From assembly GCA_934047225.1 (NCBI GenBank), contig OW203992.1:20077501-20141500 (forward strand): a DNA stretch of 64,000 nucleotides. Direction: 5' to 3'. The position numbers and the translations under genes are program-made. Origin of the DNA: Ypsolopha sequella. Lineage: Eukaryota > Arthropoda > Insecta > Lepidoptera > Ypsolophidae. This document shows positions 30,101-45,100 of this stretch, piece after piece. The stretch's first letter is position 1; every line of letters begins with the position of its first letter. Below the pieces are notes generated by a model that did no database searches, was not told the DNA's origin, and was given only the letters and a program-made list of their open reading frames with translations.

Positions 30101-33100
30101 ATACGGATATGAAAAATAATGAAATCACCTTTCACGAGTAAGTAAATAAACATTTTAAAAACTATACTTTACGACTCTGGAAAGTGTTATTCAACAAGTA
30201 TCTATGATTATTTTTCTATTACATTATTATTATTATTATAAGTTAAACATACTTAAAGAAAATTGAATATTTTCCTCTATTTAACAAATATAAATCTTTG
30301 GCAACCACGGAATTGACTTTAACGTTTTCAAAATTTAGATAGTTTTCATTTAAATTCTCGTAACCGCACTCCACTTGAACATCATAGCACTCTGCTGACA
30401 GATTTAACGTTTCTACCTTCATGGGGCTTCCTCGACCTTCGGCATCATATATCTGAAAATATACATATTTGCCAGTGAAACAATAAGTTAGTAAGCACCT
30501 TATCACATGGGCGATTTGTGACTGATTTATTTTATATACAACTGTAAAATATTGAGAGAACTCGGTGTACACGTCGTCGTCGCGGTGTCGCGGCGAGTTC
30601 GCTGCAAGCACGTTCTCTAATCGAGATCGGAATAGATAGAGTTTTTTTTACATCATTTTGCGTTTTTGCATAGCATGGATACGCCCAGACAGAAAAATGA
30701 AGTAATAAGTATACTTTTAAAAGAAGAAAAACAAAAGTTCTGCTGTCTCCGCTTCTAACTCCAAAACAACGTATCACTTAGTTTTTACACGTGCAAGATG
30801 GCGTAGATTAAATGAAAACTGTCGTTGTGTCATAGTAGTAAATAGTTACATTTTAAATTTGAATAACATAGGCAAAAACAGAATACAGAACAGAGACGAT
30901 AAGCAGTGTGTTAGTTTCGACTGAGAATGATGATAATGAAAAATTCAAAAGGCCATACAAAGATATAAACACCATTTATTAAAAAAAATTTCGATGGACT
31001 TTATTTTTAAATTAAGACAAAAAAAAAATTTTTTTTTTTTAGATAAGTCAAAAAGCAGTAAAAATTAAAAGATAGGTAACGATTGAATATGAAAGGCGCC
31101 CAAAGCTGAGCGCGAGGTGCGGCTTGCGCCGCGCGCCGCCCCTCGCAGCCTGCCGCCCTGGGCCATAGCCCTTTTGGCCCTAGGGTAAATACGCCACTGC
31201 CTTCAAGTTTGCATTGCAGAGCTGCGCTGCGCTTCGAGAGTGAGAACCGAAATGAAGTTTAGCATGGCTACTACTTAAATGAAACAATTTTTTTGTTTGT
31301 ATTTCAAGAAAACTCTCGTATGACTATTTTTATGCGTATAAAATGGAAAATTAGTAAGCACTTCTAATGCCTAAAATGATTTTTGTTCCAATAAAAGTCT
31401 CAACTAATTTAAAAATGGAAATTTCATTTCTAGTTCCGAAAGCTTATTAATAGACTTCGTTATCTTCATGGCACGAACCCAACGAAAATATAGAATCTTT
31501 TACTAAATAAAAACAGAAAACACAAACTGCATTGTTTAACTGCTTCCATGGAATGTTGCACCCGATCATTACTTTTTTCAATTCTGTGTATTTAAGTCTT
31601 TATCATTAGTTTTCTGAATGCCTCCCACAATGGAAGCAAATTTAAGGCCCTACCCATCCGACACAACAGTCCTATTAAGGCGTATGACCACGCTAAATTA
31701 GCAACTCGATGTGTGTCGGTACAAATATCAACGGAAACGACATTGACATAATGTTCATTTCAGCGTGCCTTGAAAAGTGCGTGCCTTGAAAAGTGGCTGT
31801 TACGACAACCACTGCGTCTCCGGCTAGCGCAAAATAGGAGAAAATAATACTTTTCACATGGACGCCATGAACAGAAAAAAAAATTTGAACTTGAATTTTT
31901 TACATCTAAAATTTTTATATAATTCGGTGAAATAATGATTAAAATCACTTTAGGCGTTTGGAAGGAGTAAGAGAATTCTTGTATTAATCATGTGAAAATT
32001 TCGATGACTTTCGATTTTTTTTGTCAAAACTTACTATAGGAAAACAGTTTATGAAACTTAAAATTTATTTTTGACTCTATAATGCCTATCATATATTTTT
32101 ATGAAAGTTTTTGGACCACCCGTGTGGGAGGAGTAGGCCTTCAAATACATGCCCAAATTGCAGTTGGCGTATCCATTCGCCTTAAGTGATTTCGAACTCG
32201 AGTATATTGCCAGAAAGTCTACATTAGAATGCTCGTTTCGTGTGCTGCGGGCACGCATAATCAGCGAGGTTTTTCTGGAATTTCTGAAAAGGTATTGAGA
32301 TATAAATAAAGATGTCTTTGGTTATGTGTAAAGAAAATTCAGGAGAAGTTTTTAATTCTCTCGGTTGAACATCTTTGCTATACACACATTTATTTGTAAT
32401 TGGAAGAGCTTACGTTGCGTTTTTTTTCTATCGAGCGAAGTTAAGGGTCGGAGTTCGGAAATCAGGCAAAAACAAGAGTTGGCATTATTACTTTAGATGG
32501 TAGTAAATATTTAAATTTCTAAACAATATAAATATCACTTGCTATTCTATACGTATAAAATGAAAAATACGATCATTAAAAACAATTGCTGTAAATTTTT
32601 ATAGTGACTTTGGAAAAAAAAGGATATATAATATTATATTATATAGAATAGCATTACCGTATTATCACTATTGTAATTGGATTAGAGACCTAACAAGGAC
32701 AAAACATATTTCAGAATCATAATAACACTTATGATTCTGAAATATGTTTTGTCCTGTTTTCTGATAAGATATATAGTCTCAAGGAACTGTGGATATCTTT
32801 CGGCACTGGCAAATACCATAGCTACATACCGGTGCATGAAGTAGCAAACCATTTAATCGCAGATAAAACAGAAGCTTTAAGAGGCTACCATGCATTCACA
32901 GGTGTGACACCGTTTCAGCGTTTCATTCTATGCACTTAATCAGCATTTTTCTAAACTGCCTGTCTCCTTAGAAGACAAATTAAAAAACAAACCTTCGTAA
33001 TAAGCCCAAACCTGACTGCGATCATTTTACCTTCAAGACTGTTTCTGAGTGTGACGTTAAGAGAGCAATTCTTACTATTACTTCAAAGGCTGTGGGTGAT

Positions 33101-36100
33101 GACGAAATTTGCTCTCAAACGCTGCATCTTATACTAGATGAACTTTTACCTGTCCTAGCTGACGTTATCAACTGCTCCCTTGTCACCAGCTCATTCCCCA
33201 CAGCCTGGAAAAATGCACATGTCATCCCTCTTCCAAAGACTACAAACCCTTCATCGTTTTCTGAGTATCGTCCAATTTCCATTCTTCCTATCCTTTCTAA
33301 AGTTCTTGAGTCTTTAGTCCACAACCAAATTTCGTATTTCTTATCTCAAAATAGGTCACGGCACTCCTGAAAGTCTCCAATGATATAAGATTAGCTATTG
33401 ACAATAAGAAACTGACTATACTCACACTATTGGATTTCAGTAATGCATTTATGTAACTGTGTAGACTTCGATGTACTCCTTAGCATTCTTAGCTCTCTTA
33501 ACGTATCTCCTCTTGTCACAGAATGGTTTGATACTTATTTAAGGGGTCGCCTGCAGTGCATACGCTCGGATGAAGTTTCCTCGGAGTGGTGCCAATTAAC
33601 TGCTGGTGTACCTCAAGGTGGTGTCCTCTCTCCTCTCCTTTTTTCAATTTTTATAAATTCTGTTTCCAATGTTCTTTCTTCAAACTACTATCTTTACGCA
33701 GACGATTTACAACTCTACCGCCACTTTGTCGTAATTGAGGCAGATATTGCTGTCTCAGAAATGAACAGTGATCTTTAAAACATTCACAGGTGGGCGGAGG
33801 CTTTCGGACTTTTGGTTAATCCCAAAAAATCTCAAGCCATTATTTTCGGTAGCAGATATATGACTAACCTTCTCAATCAAACGGTAATTCTACAAGTAGT
33901 TTATAACGATATCCCTATTGCCTACACTAAATCTGCAAAAAATTGATTGTAATCTGACGTGGGCTGCGCATATTAATGAGGTCAGCAGGAAAGTCTTTGC
34001 CACATTTCATTCCCTTAAGCGTCTCCAGAAACTTCTCCCCTTTGAAACTAAAGTTACTCTCGCATTTTTCAAATAAGGCATTTTAGTTTGATTTATCACT
34101 ACCTGGGTCCTGAATACCAGTAACAGGCATTATTTAGACATGCTTACTCTAACTTAAACTGCACCATCTTTTTCTGTCATAAGAGTTTGTGGTCAAAATC
34201 GGGTCTTTGTAATTTATAGTGTTCTCGATATTGTGGAGTTTTTTTTTTTCATTTATTTTACTCAGACTAATACATCATGTGGGTACTTTTTAAAAGGGAG
34301 ATTAAATAGGCTTTTAAAATTAATAATTTTTATTTTATCATCTGTTAAATTAAAAATGATATGGACGACTTTGTACAAAAAAAAGGAAAATGACGATTAC
34401 ATATTTTCTTTTTTTTTAGCTTTTCTATGGAAAATATTGCAAACTGAATAGCAGAAATGAATTCTACGTATTTGATTTACTCGAAAATGATACCCAACTT
34501 GACCTTTTAGCTACAATGTTAATGTCAGGAATCTCTCCCCCCCCTACCACCCACATAAAAAACTTACATTAATAAAATTAATGGCTACCCTTCTTAAATC
34601 ATTCTTTCAGTCCTAAAAAGCAATGCACCAAAAGGAAATATCTTAATCATTAATCGCCGTATATTTTAGTGTACACAGGCAACTATAAGAACGACACTCG
34701 CCTTGATAATGCCGAAATTGTATCGGTGAAACCGAGTTTATAATATCGAGTTTTAATAATATTAAACAATACATTGTTTAAATCAGTCTCTCAACTCACA
34801 TCAATAATTAACGTTTTGTTATTAATAATCCCAACTTCGCAAGCTACGTATATAACATGCACAACTTGATTGTCATTTAAATCGACGACGCCGGATGTGA
34901 CATCAATTATGAAATTCTTTGCGAACTCTTTGGCGTTACGTATCACCCACTTTATGGGTAAAGCTGAGTCGTTCTTCACAATGAATCTGTCGTCTTGACG
35001 ACGGTATAGTAGCAATTTTCCATATTCTGTAGAAGTTCAATAGTATGTTATTGAATTTTAGCCGCATTCATAAATTTTTTTTTCTTCAAAGAAAGAAAGA
35101 AAATGAAATTTATTCGTCACAACTAAAAACACGGAAAATTCTTAGAATAAAAATAACTTAAAAAACTAAACTTACAAGAAAACAACTATATAACATAATA
35201 CAAAATGTGACGAAAAGGGGCAAACTCAGCATCTGCTGTGAGCTGTCGAGTACACAGCGCTGGTTTTCGGCCTGTCATGCACTAAACATAAACATAAATA
35301 TTTTGCAGGTAGCTAGTACAATAAATAAATATAAATATAAATCTAAAAATACAATTAAATTGGGCAATTATTTGATTTCATTTAAAATTTAACTAAACTC
35401 ATAAAATTTATGGTGTATTATAAATAACGTTAAAGGGCGGCTACTATACCAAGTGAGATTTTGTAAATCAAAGTTAATTTTCTTTACGAGTATTTTAAAG
35501 TTCTTAGTTTTCATCTCTTCATGCAATGGTGGGCGTAGATCGTTCCAGATATTGGACGCCGCATATTTCAAAGTGAAATTCGACACAAAAATTGCAAATA
35601 ATATGAAATTCTTGAATTTGGACCTCAAAATCGTGATCGGCGACCCAATAACCCCCCCGGAGCATATTCCACACCAAAATATTCATCAAAACTTTGATAA
35701 AAAAATGGCACGAAACTCTAGAGATCTAGAAGATCTAGAGCCCATTTCCGAAGCGAAATAATAATTTTACATTTTTTATGACTTTTTTTTTGATCACTTT
35801 GGGAGGCTCAAACCCGCCTCACTTTTTCATTTTCGGAGATAATTCAGGGTCAATATTGACGAATGTTCCTGGGAGTCCAGGAAACACGTGAAAGAAGGAT
35901 TTTTTTTAAAAGTATATATTTTTTTAATAACAGCTTTTTTTTGGGACGCTTTGGGGTCAAACCCCTATCTCATTTTCGGAGGTAATGCAGGAATCTATGC
36001 TGATAAATGTTTCTGGTGGTGTATAAGGTGATAAAAGGATATTTTTAAATCGGTACCACTATACCTATAGACTTGCTGGTTGGTAATATTAAGACTTTGG

Positions 36101-39100
36101 GAACGATTCCTGTACAGACGACGTTAACAGCGATGACATCAGGGTTGTCCTTGGTGCTTAGCAGGAGCACGTTGGTGTGTTCGCCCACCTGCACCGGCGC
36201 TGCTGATATTGTGACAGAATCTCGACCACTCATCTATAATAATTATATTACATCTTTAGTATGTTACAATAAAAGATCCACAAATAAATAATAATAAAAA
36301 TAAGAGAACCGACTTCAGAGTTGTTTTGAAAATAATACATATTGGTGTCGCGCCGAATCGGTGTTAATATTGAACTGCGCAATAGATTTTTGCATTTGAT
36401 TTTGCGTCTTAAAAAACCTATATACTTACAGTGAAATCCGTTTAGTACGACTTTTTTTTAAGGGGAACGAAAATACAAACAGAAATAAAATGTCAGCTTT
36501 CGGATGATTTTGTTGCAATAATTAGGTTACGTATAGCCATAAAAAAAATACATGTTTTTGGTTGAACTTTAAGGTATTCATTTTCCACAAACCACGTTAA
36601 TCGATTCATATTTGTACTGTCAATGAATTTTTTTGTAACCCTCTATTGCACACTTCTTATCGATTTTGTTTCAGGTATCGCTTTCGCGATTTTGTTGGTT
36701 TTTTTTTTATAAAATTAGTGTGAATGATATCTATTCATTTTCCAAATACCACGTTATTCGGGTCAAAAAAAGCACCCCCTTTTTCCAAAAATACGTAAAT
36801 CCACTGATGCAGTCAGCGGCAGCAAGATATTGTCAGTCTACGCCTAGCGTTGGCGCCCGTAAGACGTGGAACCTGTGCCCTTTTTTGCAAGCTATAAATA
36901 TCTCCCAAAACTACTTCAAAACACATTGAAATTAATTTTATAAAGTAATATTTCGAGGAGCATCATATTCCTGCCGTTAAAAACTCAACAAAATATGCGT
37001 ATGAGTGATTTAGCTACATCGTGCCATAGTCATAACAACAAAACTGAATGAATTTGGAATGAATTCATACTTTTATGCGGGAAAATAATATATGTTACTC
37101 TAAAAGAATAATTTTGTGATCGTTATTGAAACCCAAATAAATTTACTTATACTTACTGAGATCTGAAACAAAGGTCAATGACCTTTTCGTGAAATTACCC
37201 TCTAGTATTGGCTCACCATTTCAGGTCCAATAAGTGAAGTTTTTTGCAAATTATATAGGTACACTTACTTGGGATAAATCGCCAAGCATTTAAAATATAG
37301 AAATTTATTTTGAAATATTTACAGTGCATGGCAAAATTATTAGATCGTAGATAATCCTGTCGGTACATGTTCAGGTTCTGTTACGCAAAATGAAAACAAT
37401 GAAACTCTTTTAGGATTAATTTGTTATCCCTATGTTTGTCTGTCTGTCCGTTTGTCTAGACAATTTTTTCTGGGTAAAATTAATAAATACCAATATAAAC
37501 GGCCCTCTATAGAGCTGTAAAAACATACTTTTGACGTTTTTATTTATATTACGTTTTAGGTTTTAACGTTTTTTTTTTTACGTTTTCATACAAATTTTCT
37601 CACTATGAAAATGTAGGGATGAACACTTGAGATAATATTTTGCATTTAAAAGTCAACACAGAAAGGAATTGTTGAACAAATAATGTAAAAAATATGAAAA
37701 CCATGTTGTTCTATTCTAAAGGGATTAATTATCTACTGTTCAATGTGGCGATAGCTTTGTTTATTTTTTTCCTTGAATTATTTTTTACTAAGGTAACAAA
37801 TAGTTTAATACAAGGTTTTCCTTAAGAGGTCCCTTTACCCCTGTATTTTTCTTAAAATTCATACAATAGGTATAAACCGAATGTGAAGTCTACAGCTTAT
37901 TTTCTTCATATCTTTTTTCATGAGTATATTCTAGTGACATCTAACTACGTCTCTATACAGCCCAAAAAGCAAAATTTGATAAAACACCATCATAATAGCT
38001 GTCAGGATATCGTCAATATTGCCTCGTTTTTACACAAAGTTTAACAAGTTTGTATATTTTTATCTATACTGTAAATAAAAAAGAGAGAAATACAGGCGTC
38101 GTTCATGTTAAGATGACTAAGTTTACACACTTTGCTAAGTATAAACAATTACCGTTTCATGGAAAACTGTTTTGACCTGAAACCATTTCACAAATTCAAT
38201 TAACTTATTTTGAATATCTTGTCATCTTGCACTTCTTGATGAGAAATACAATTTCAATAAGTAAAAATACAACTTTTAGTTAAGAAAACTTATAGTTAAA
38301 AGTCTGCTGTATGCATTAACATATTTTTAATTATATTACAATAGTAATAAAATAATTGGCTTATCCGTCGTCGTGATACCAGCCGTAAATTTCTAAAATA
38401 ATCTGATATCACGCTTATGGAAAACCCAATTATTTTGAAGATACCATAATATCATTAAAATATGTTTATGCATTTAGCAAACTTTTAACAATAAATTGTC
38501 TTAGCTAAAAGTTGTACTTTACCGTTATAATTATTTCTTAATATTTTGTTACAAATTCGGAGAAATAGCCCTTAAGGAAAACCTTGTAAGAAAATATTTG
38601 TTATCTTTGTAACAAAGAAAAAAAAATAATAAACAAAGCTATCGCCACATTGAACAAACAGTAAATTATTAATCCCTTTAGAATAGAAAGATATATTTTT
38701 TACATTATTTGTTCTACAGTTCCTTTCTGTGCTTTCTTTAAAATGCAAAATATTATGTGAAGTGTTGATCTCTATATTTTCATAAGGAGAAAATCTGTAT
38801 GAAAAAGTTAAACAAAAGGCCATAAAAACGTTATAATATGTATATTTTACAGGGCTGTAAATATTGGCATTTATTGATTTTACCCAGAAATATTGCCTAG
38901 ACAAACGGACAAACAGACAAACATAGGGACAACAAATTAATCCTAAAAGAGTTTTGTTTTTTCATTTTGCGTAAAGGGACCTGAACATTTCAAACTATGA
39001 TACAAATAAATTTCTATATTTTAAACACTTGGCGATTTATCCCAAGGGTAAACATGTGTCCCAAAAGTCAACGCTTTCCCTTGGAAGGCTGGTAGGCCAG

Positions 39101-42100
39101 CTCATGACTGACCAGAATATCAAATTATGACCTCAGCAAAAAGTAGATAGTCTTCGAGTTGATGGTACTTTTATAAATTCGAATAGATTTTTGAGAGTCA
39201 AAGCTAACCAGTTCTAAATTCTAAGAATAAAATTTTTGTTGCGCAACTCTGAATAGTCATGCTATTGATAAAGTCAAAAATAAACCTTGAAATGCTGTTA
39301 CATCAGGAAGAAAAATAAAAACCCAATTTATGAGCAATTTTTTGTAATTAGGTTAGTTCGATACCACACCCTGAAAGAAAATGTCCTATGTTAGTTTTGC
39401 AAATTGTCTTAAATAACGGCTCATCAAATATTGTTTTTCAAATGATCTGGCAATTTCTGTGTATTACTTTTGAAAAAAAAGTTATTGCTATTTTACTACC
39501 AAAGGAGCTGCGTATTTTTTAAAATAATTAAAATTTAGAATGAAAGAGTGGCGGGCAGTAAAAATATTTGACGTTCATTAGAAATGCCATTTAACACGCG
39601 TTAGAGTGAGATAAATAGTGACGCTATTTAAAATGAGTTGGAATGAGATAGTAACGCAGTTAAACGTGGTTGAATGAGAGAGGCATAATTGATATAGGCT
39701 ACAGTGAGATAGACAGTAACGTGGTGCATTCCTTCTGAGAATATTTGTTAGTTTCCACTTTTTGTAATAACAACTTTAGTAAAATTTTTTTGTAAAGAAA
39801 TTTTTGGTCCAATTTATTTTCCCGCAAGTGTAAAACCAGCTCAACGGGCGAAAAATATTTAAAGAATGGGTAATGGTGACAATTAACTGTCACAATATTA
39901 TTATGTATCTCTAAAGGAGTGTCTGAAATATTCCGAGGGTCAACTGATAAATCAAACACTCAAAAAACCACTTTTAGCCGACCATAATAAATTTACGTCC
40001 CGACGTGATAGCAAGTAGGATCAATGCCGTGTGACGATGATCGAAATACACTAATAAATTAGGTAAAATAAAATACGTATTACTTTTGACCCTGCCTCGT
40101 CCACTCTATTCGTATTTTTGCTATGGTGACGCGAGCTTAGAGACCGGGACGAATTTCCCCCCGCGCGCTATCGTAAAATAGAATAAGCCACGCCCGGAAC
40201 TGGTTTTTGTTTTGGCTATGTCATACTCTTAAACGACCAACCGTTTTCAACGACGTAGACGCAATCTTAAGCTAGCTTATTGTACAATTTACTATAAAGG
40301 GATATCAGTTCGTTTTGTGCGTCGTCCGGTTAGTACGACGTAATATCATCATCGGTCCTTTGACCGTCGTTATATCCGGATTCTACTGTATTTCAAATAT
40401 GTTAAACCCGATATTGGAATTTTATTTAATTAAATAAAACGCAAATCCCCTTACCGGCAACGTAACGTTTTTTTTGGCAGTTTCAAAAATGCTTGTTACA
40501 TCTTTAAATTGTATCGATGTTTCTGCAGTCAATAACGAAGCGTTTCTTAAAAATATTGTATATTTCTCTTCATATGTCCTGAAATGAAAATTTGTTTTAT
40601 AAAAAAAATGTTCCATTAACTAAATCGTTACATAATTATGACTATAATTAAAATATAATATTTAGCTTCCTTGTTTTATTTGTAGAATAAAACTAACAAA
40701 CAATATATATTACGGGTCTGATCTGGACCCGGCATCAGTTGAGTAAATAGGTATACCTATAGTAATTTAAAGTATCATCATATCGACTATCATTTCAAAG
40801 GTCAACAAATTAAAGAGGTTTTGGTCAGCCCCAAAATTTATTTTGTCAGCAAACGAAGTGAATTGAGCTGCTTCTAGTGGTCGGCAAAAATAACTAAATA
40901 CTCAACTGATGCCGGGTCCAGCGGGTCTGTCTACCACGTAATTTTCTGATATTCATCAACATCAACTTGAGATTGAAATTTGACGTGCGAACGACGACGC
41001 CCGCCTAACATGTCATCACATCATGCACGCACGTCAAATTTCAATCTCAAGTTGATGTTGATGAAAATCAGAATTACGTGGTAGACCTGCAGATCGAAAC
41101 CGAAATATATCTGGAGTTTGTTAGTTTTTATGTATTTTATTTAATGTCTAAATATTCTACAAATAAAACATAATTATGACTAGCTACTTGCCTATTTAAA
41201 CCAACAAAGATTGGCCCAAATTCAAAAACTTTGCGATCATCCAAATATGTACGCCTATACGTTGTTTCTTCTCTAGTTCGGCGGGTAAAGCTCTTGAACA
41301 TTTTCTTAGGTCGGCTATCTATTCTGAAAAATAACAATACCGACCGCCGAATATAGAACATTTTATGGTGTAATAGTTCATTACGACCTCCTTAAAAAAG
41401 GGGAAAGAAGTTAAGGCGCTCTTATCCCAAAATCAGTAATTTCAAAGTCAAATAGAACTTTCAAATATCGTCTTAAACTTCCAAAAAAAATACGCAATAT
41501 AGTTCAAACCTTTATCTAGGTCTTCCACGCATGTGTTACACGATCAAATAAACTTTGCTCGATAGAAATAATTCACGAACACAGCATGTAATAAGACCTT
41601 TCAAATCATGCCATTTCCATAATTCCACTCTTTTATTAACGAAACATATCTGGTAATATTGCTCTTTAAATTGTCTAGGTCGACCACGTAAGTGGGTTTT
41701 AATAAACATATCCCTTATTTTTAAACAATTTAAAAACCGATAAAAAAAACGAAAAAGTACAAAAGTGTGGTTATTTTCTTTACTCCTTACACGTAAAGAA
41801 AAAGACAGAGAGTCACTCTACTGGGATGAGAGCGCCTTAAAGAAAGAAAGATTTATTGCCAAAACCTTGCCGGTGCCTGCGTGGTACAGTGCGCGCCAAT
41901 CTTTTAGTCGCCTCTGAAGATAGCTGCAAGAGGTGACGCAATAGCCGTTTTACGGTGTCAGCATTTAGCAGGTGTCGATACTATGCGTTAGTGTTAGTGC
42001 TACGTCCGTACACTACAACGCGCGCGTTGCATGAAAAGTACCTTCGAGGAAAAAATTCTATGACTCGTTAAGTTTATCGTTGAATCTGTTTGTTATAGTT

Positions 42101-45100
42101 TATTGTTTTTGTTGCCTTTATTTGTTGTTTTTTTGATTTAGTTTGTTAAAGTTTATTTTTGTTCTTATGCCTCGCGGACGTTATAGCGTGTTAAGGCGAC
42201 AATGTGGGAAAATGGTGTTTATATTAATGCGTTTTATTTATATAGTTAATATAATAATTAAAATAATAAATAAATAATTTAATATGTACGTACAACAAGT
42301 ACACCTTGTTATAGTAAAAATTTAATAATCAACCGTTGATATTATTGTTTCCTTGACTGTACCTGCGCAAGCTTGCACTCGTAACTCAATCAGAGGCGAC
42401 TAAAAGATTGGCGCGCACTGTAAGTACGTCTCGTTCACTGCGACCAACTGGAAGAGAGTCCAGGCGCAGCAGAACATTGCCCTGCGTGCAATCAAAAACA
42501 GGCCAGAGAAACGCGACAATAGCCAGTTCGTATCGTAAACGAGCACTCGTGTCCCAATGTCTCACATTATGTCATAGTCGCACAAAATACTATTATGGGA
42601 AGTCATAAAGGTTAATATTAGGTGCAAACCTTTGAAATGTCCGTTTTGTATGAAGAATTTGAAGATAACTCAATTTTCAGTACTAACATTTTTGCAAATC
42701 CAAATTTTAAAATTATTTTGTGTATGAATGAGATAAAATTAAGCTAACAGCAACAACAAGTTAATTTTTGAACAGTGTAAGCTGTAAACAAATATTACGA
42801 ATCTTATAATGGAGGATCGCAATAAGGACGAACTGGTTTTGAAGCTTTAATTTTAGTTATCAAACTGACAATAAAATCAAAATTTAATAACTTTCAAATA
42901 AAAAGCAAATAATAATTCGGCAATTTCCTAGGTTTGCACCCTTAGAAGAATATTCTAAGTTAGCACCCAATACTAAACAGGCTAAAACATTCTATGGGTT
43001 AAAATTTACGCGGGTTTGAAATCGAAAAATAAAATTATTTTAACATACTTCGGTAAATCGCACACTCCGAATACATTTACTGTGACTCTCGATGAAGGCC
43101 ATCCACTTACTTCTGCAAACCTTTTCACATTATAGTAACCTTCTTCCTTAGGGCTGAATGTATATTTACATCTGAGCAGGTCTCCAGGCATCAAAATCAG
43201 ACGAGGCTCCATCCCTAAAACAATATTTTGTTCAAACTATATATTTTTACTACAGGTACATATGTATATATTTTAAACTATATATTTTAGTATAGGTACC
43301 TATGTATTTTAAAATCCACAGACAGACTTTTTACATATGTATAATACTTATAATTAAATTTCACCTTACATATAATTATAATGTAAGGTGAAATTTAATC
43401 AATCCCCAGAATTCATACTGGAGACTGGAAATTCGAAAAAAAAAGTTTTTTTTTCCCCCGTACTGTCTATGCTAAGAATTGTATTTGAACTAAATAGTCC
43501 AGTTCGTACGCGAACAACAATTTTAATTTTTATGCTTTCAAAAAGAGGATCATGGGACCTTGTTCCTGATCATTAACCGTGTCTCCAGTATGAATTTGGG
43601 CGGTTGATTAAATTTTACTTGTATATCCCGGTTAAACCCTATTTAAGGACAAACTAGGAATTGTATTTGAACTAGTCCAGTTCGTATGGGAACAACAATT
43701 TTAATTTTTATGCTTTCAAAAAGAGGATCATGAGATCTTGTTCCTGATCACTAACCATGTCTCCAGTATGAATTCGACGGTTGATTAAATTTCACTTTTG
43801 TATGACCGGTCAAACCCTATTTTAAGACAAACTGGTTTTGCTTAGGTTAGGCCTAACTTATTTCTGGGCATAGATATCATGTACTTTTTCTAGTATTTCG
43901 GTTCCAGACGCCCCTGGAGATCATAGAGAAAAGCATAAAGAATAAACACCTGTCTTTTTTCTTTTTTTTTATTTCTCATGGCGGCGCGTGCATCAATTTC
44001 GGGATCATTTTTTTCTTTTTTATTATTTTGATTAAATGGGCATTAATTTACCATGAATAATAAATTGATAACTTATAACAAATAATAAACGATTAAAATA
44101 TGTAATAATATCTAATAACAAATCAAATTATCCTTTCTTAATGCGCATATCAAGTCAATGTAATTGCATAAAATTCTTTTCATATAAAAACTTCCCTGTC
44201 AAAGCACTTTTATTATCAAGTACAGTGCGCGCCAATCTTTTAGTCGCCTCTGAAGATAGCCGCACGAGGCGACGCAATAGCCGTTTTACGGTGTCAGGGG
44301 GACGTTACAGGAACGAGGGCGCGGAGCACACCCGTCTGCGTGCCGCACCACACCCCCCGCTCGCCATTCAGCAGGTGTCGACACTATGCATTAGTGTTAG
44401 TGCTACGTCCGTACACTACACATGCGCGCGTTGCATAAAAAGTACATTTGAGGAAAAAATTCCATGATTCGTTTAGTTTATCGTTGAATCTGTTTGTTAT
44501 TGTTTTTGTTGCCTTTACTTGTTGTTTTGTTGATTTAGTTTGTTAAATTTTATAGATGTTGTTATGCCTCGCGGACGTTATAGCGTTTGAAGGCGACAAT
44601 GTAGGAAAATGGTGTTTATATTAATGCCTTTTATTTATATAGTTAAGATCGCACTAAAATAATAAATAAATAATGAAATAGGTAGGTACAACAAGTACAC
44701 CTTCCCACTTATAGTAAACATTTAGTAATCAACCGTTGATATTATTGTTTCCTTGACTATACCTGCGCAAGCTTGCACTCGTAACTCAATCAGAGGCGAC
44801 TTAAAGATTGGCGCGCACTATACTAAATACGAAAATGCCTTAAGTCGAATTCCTGAAGTCGATCACGGAAGTGACATACACGTTCTGAATGGCGCGAACA
44901 AAAAAGCATCGGCTTCAAAAAGAAATTAGCGGTCTCGCTGTCAAACAGAACGTTGTTGCAACATTTTATTGAATGGGCAACGTTTTGTTTGACAGTGAAA
45001 CCTCTCATTTCTTTTTTTTTTTTTTAAGAAAACGTCTCATTATAATGATATCTTTGAGTGGAGCTCGCTTCTACGCTGAAGGATTTCCGAAGTTTCTGAA

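Noticed and set aside
39699..39959. 86-residue minus-strand open frame within the w11-w12 intron
   Set aside because: No acceptor/donor pair with the needed phase, no ASH-like motif, and it lies inside a repeat-filled region.
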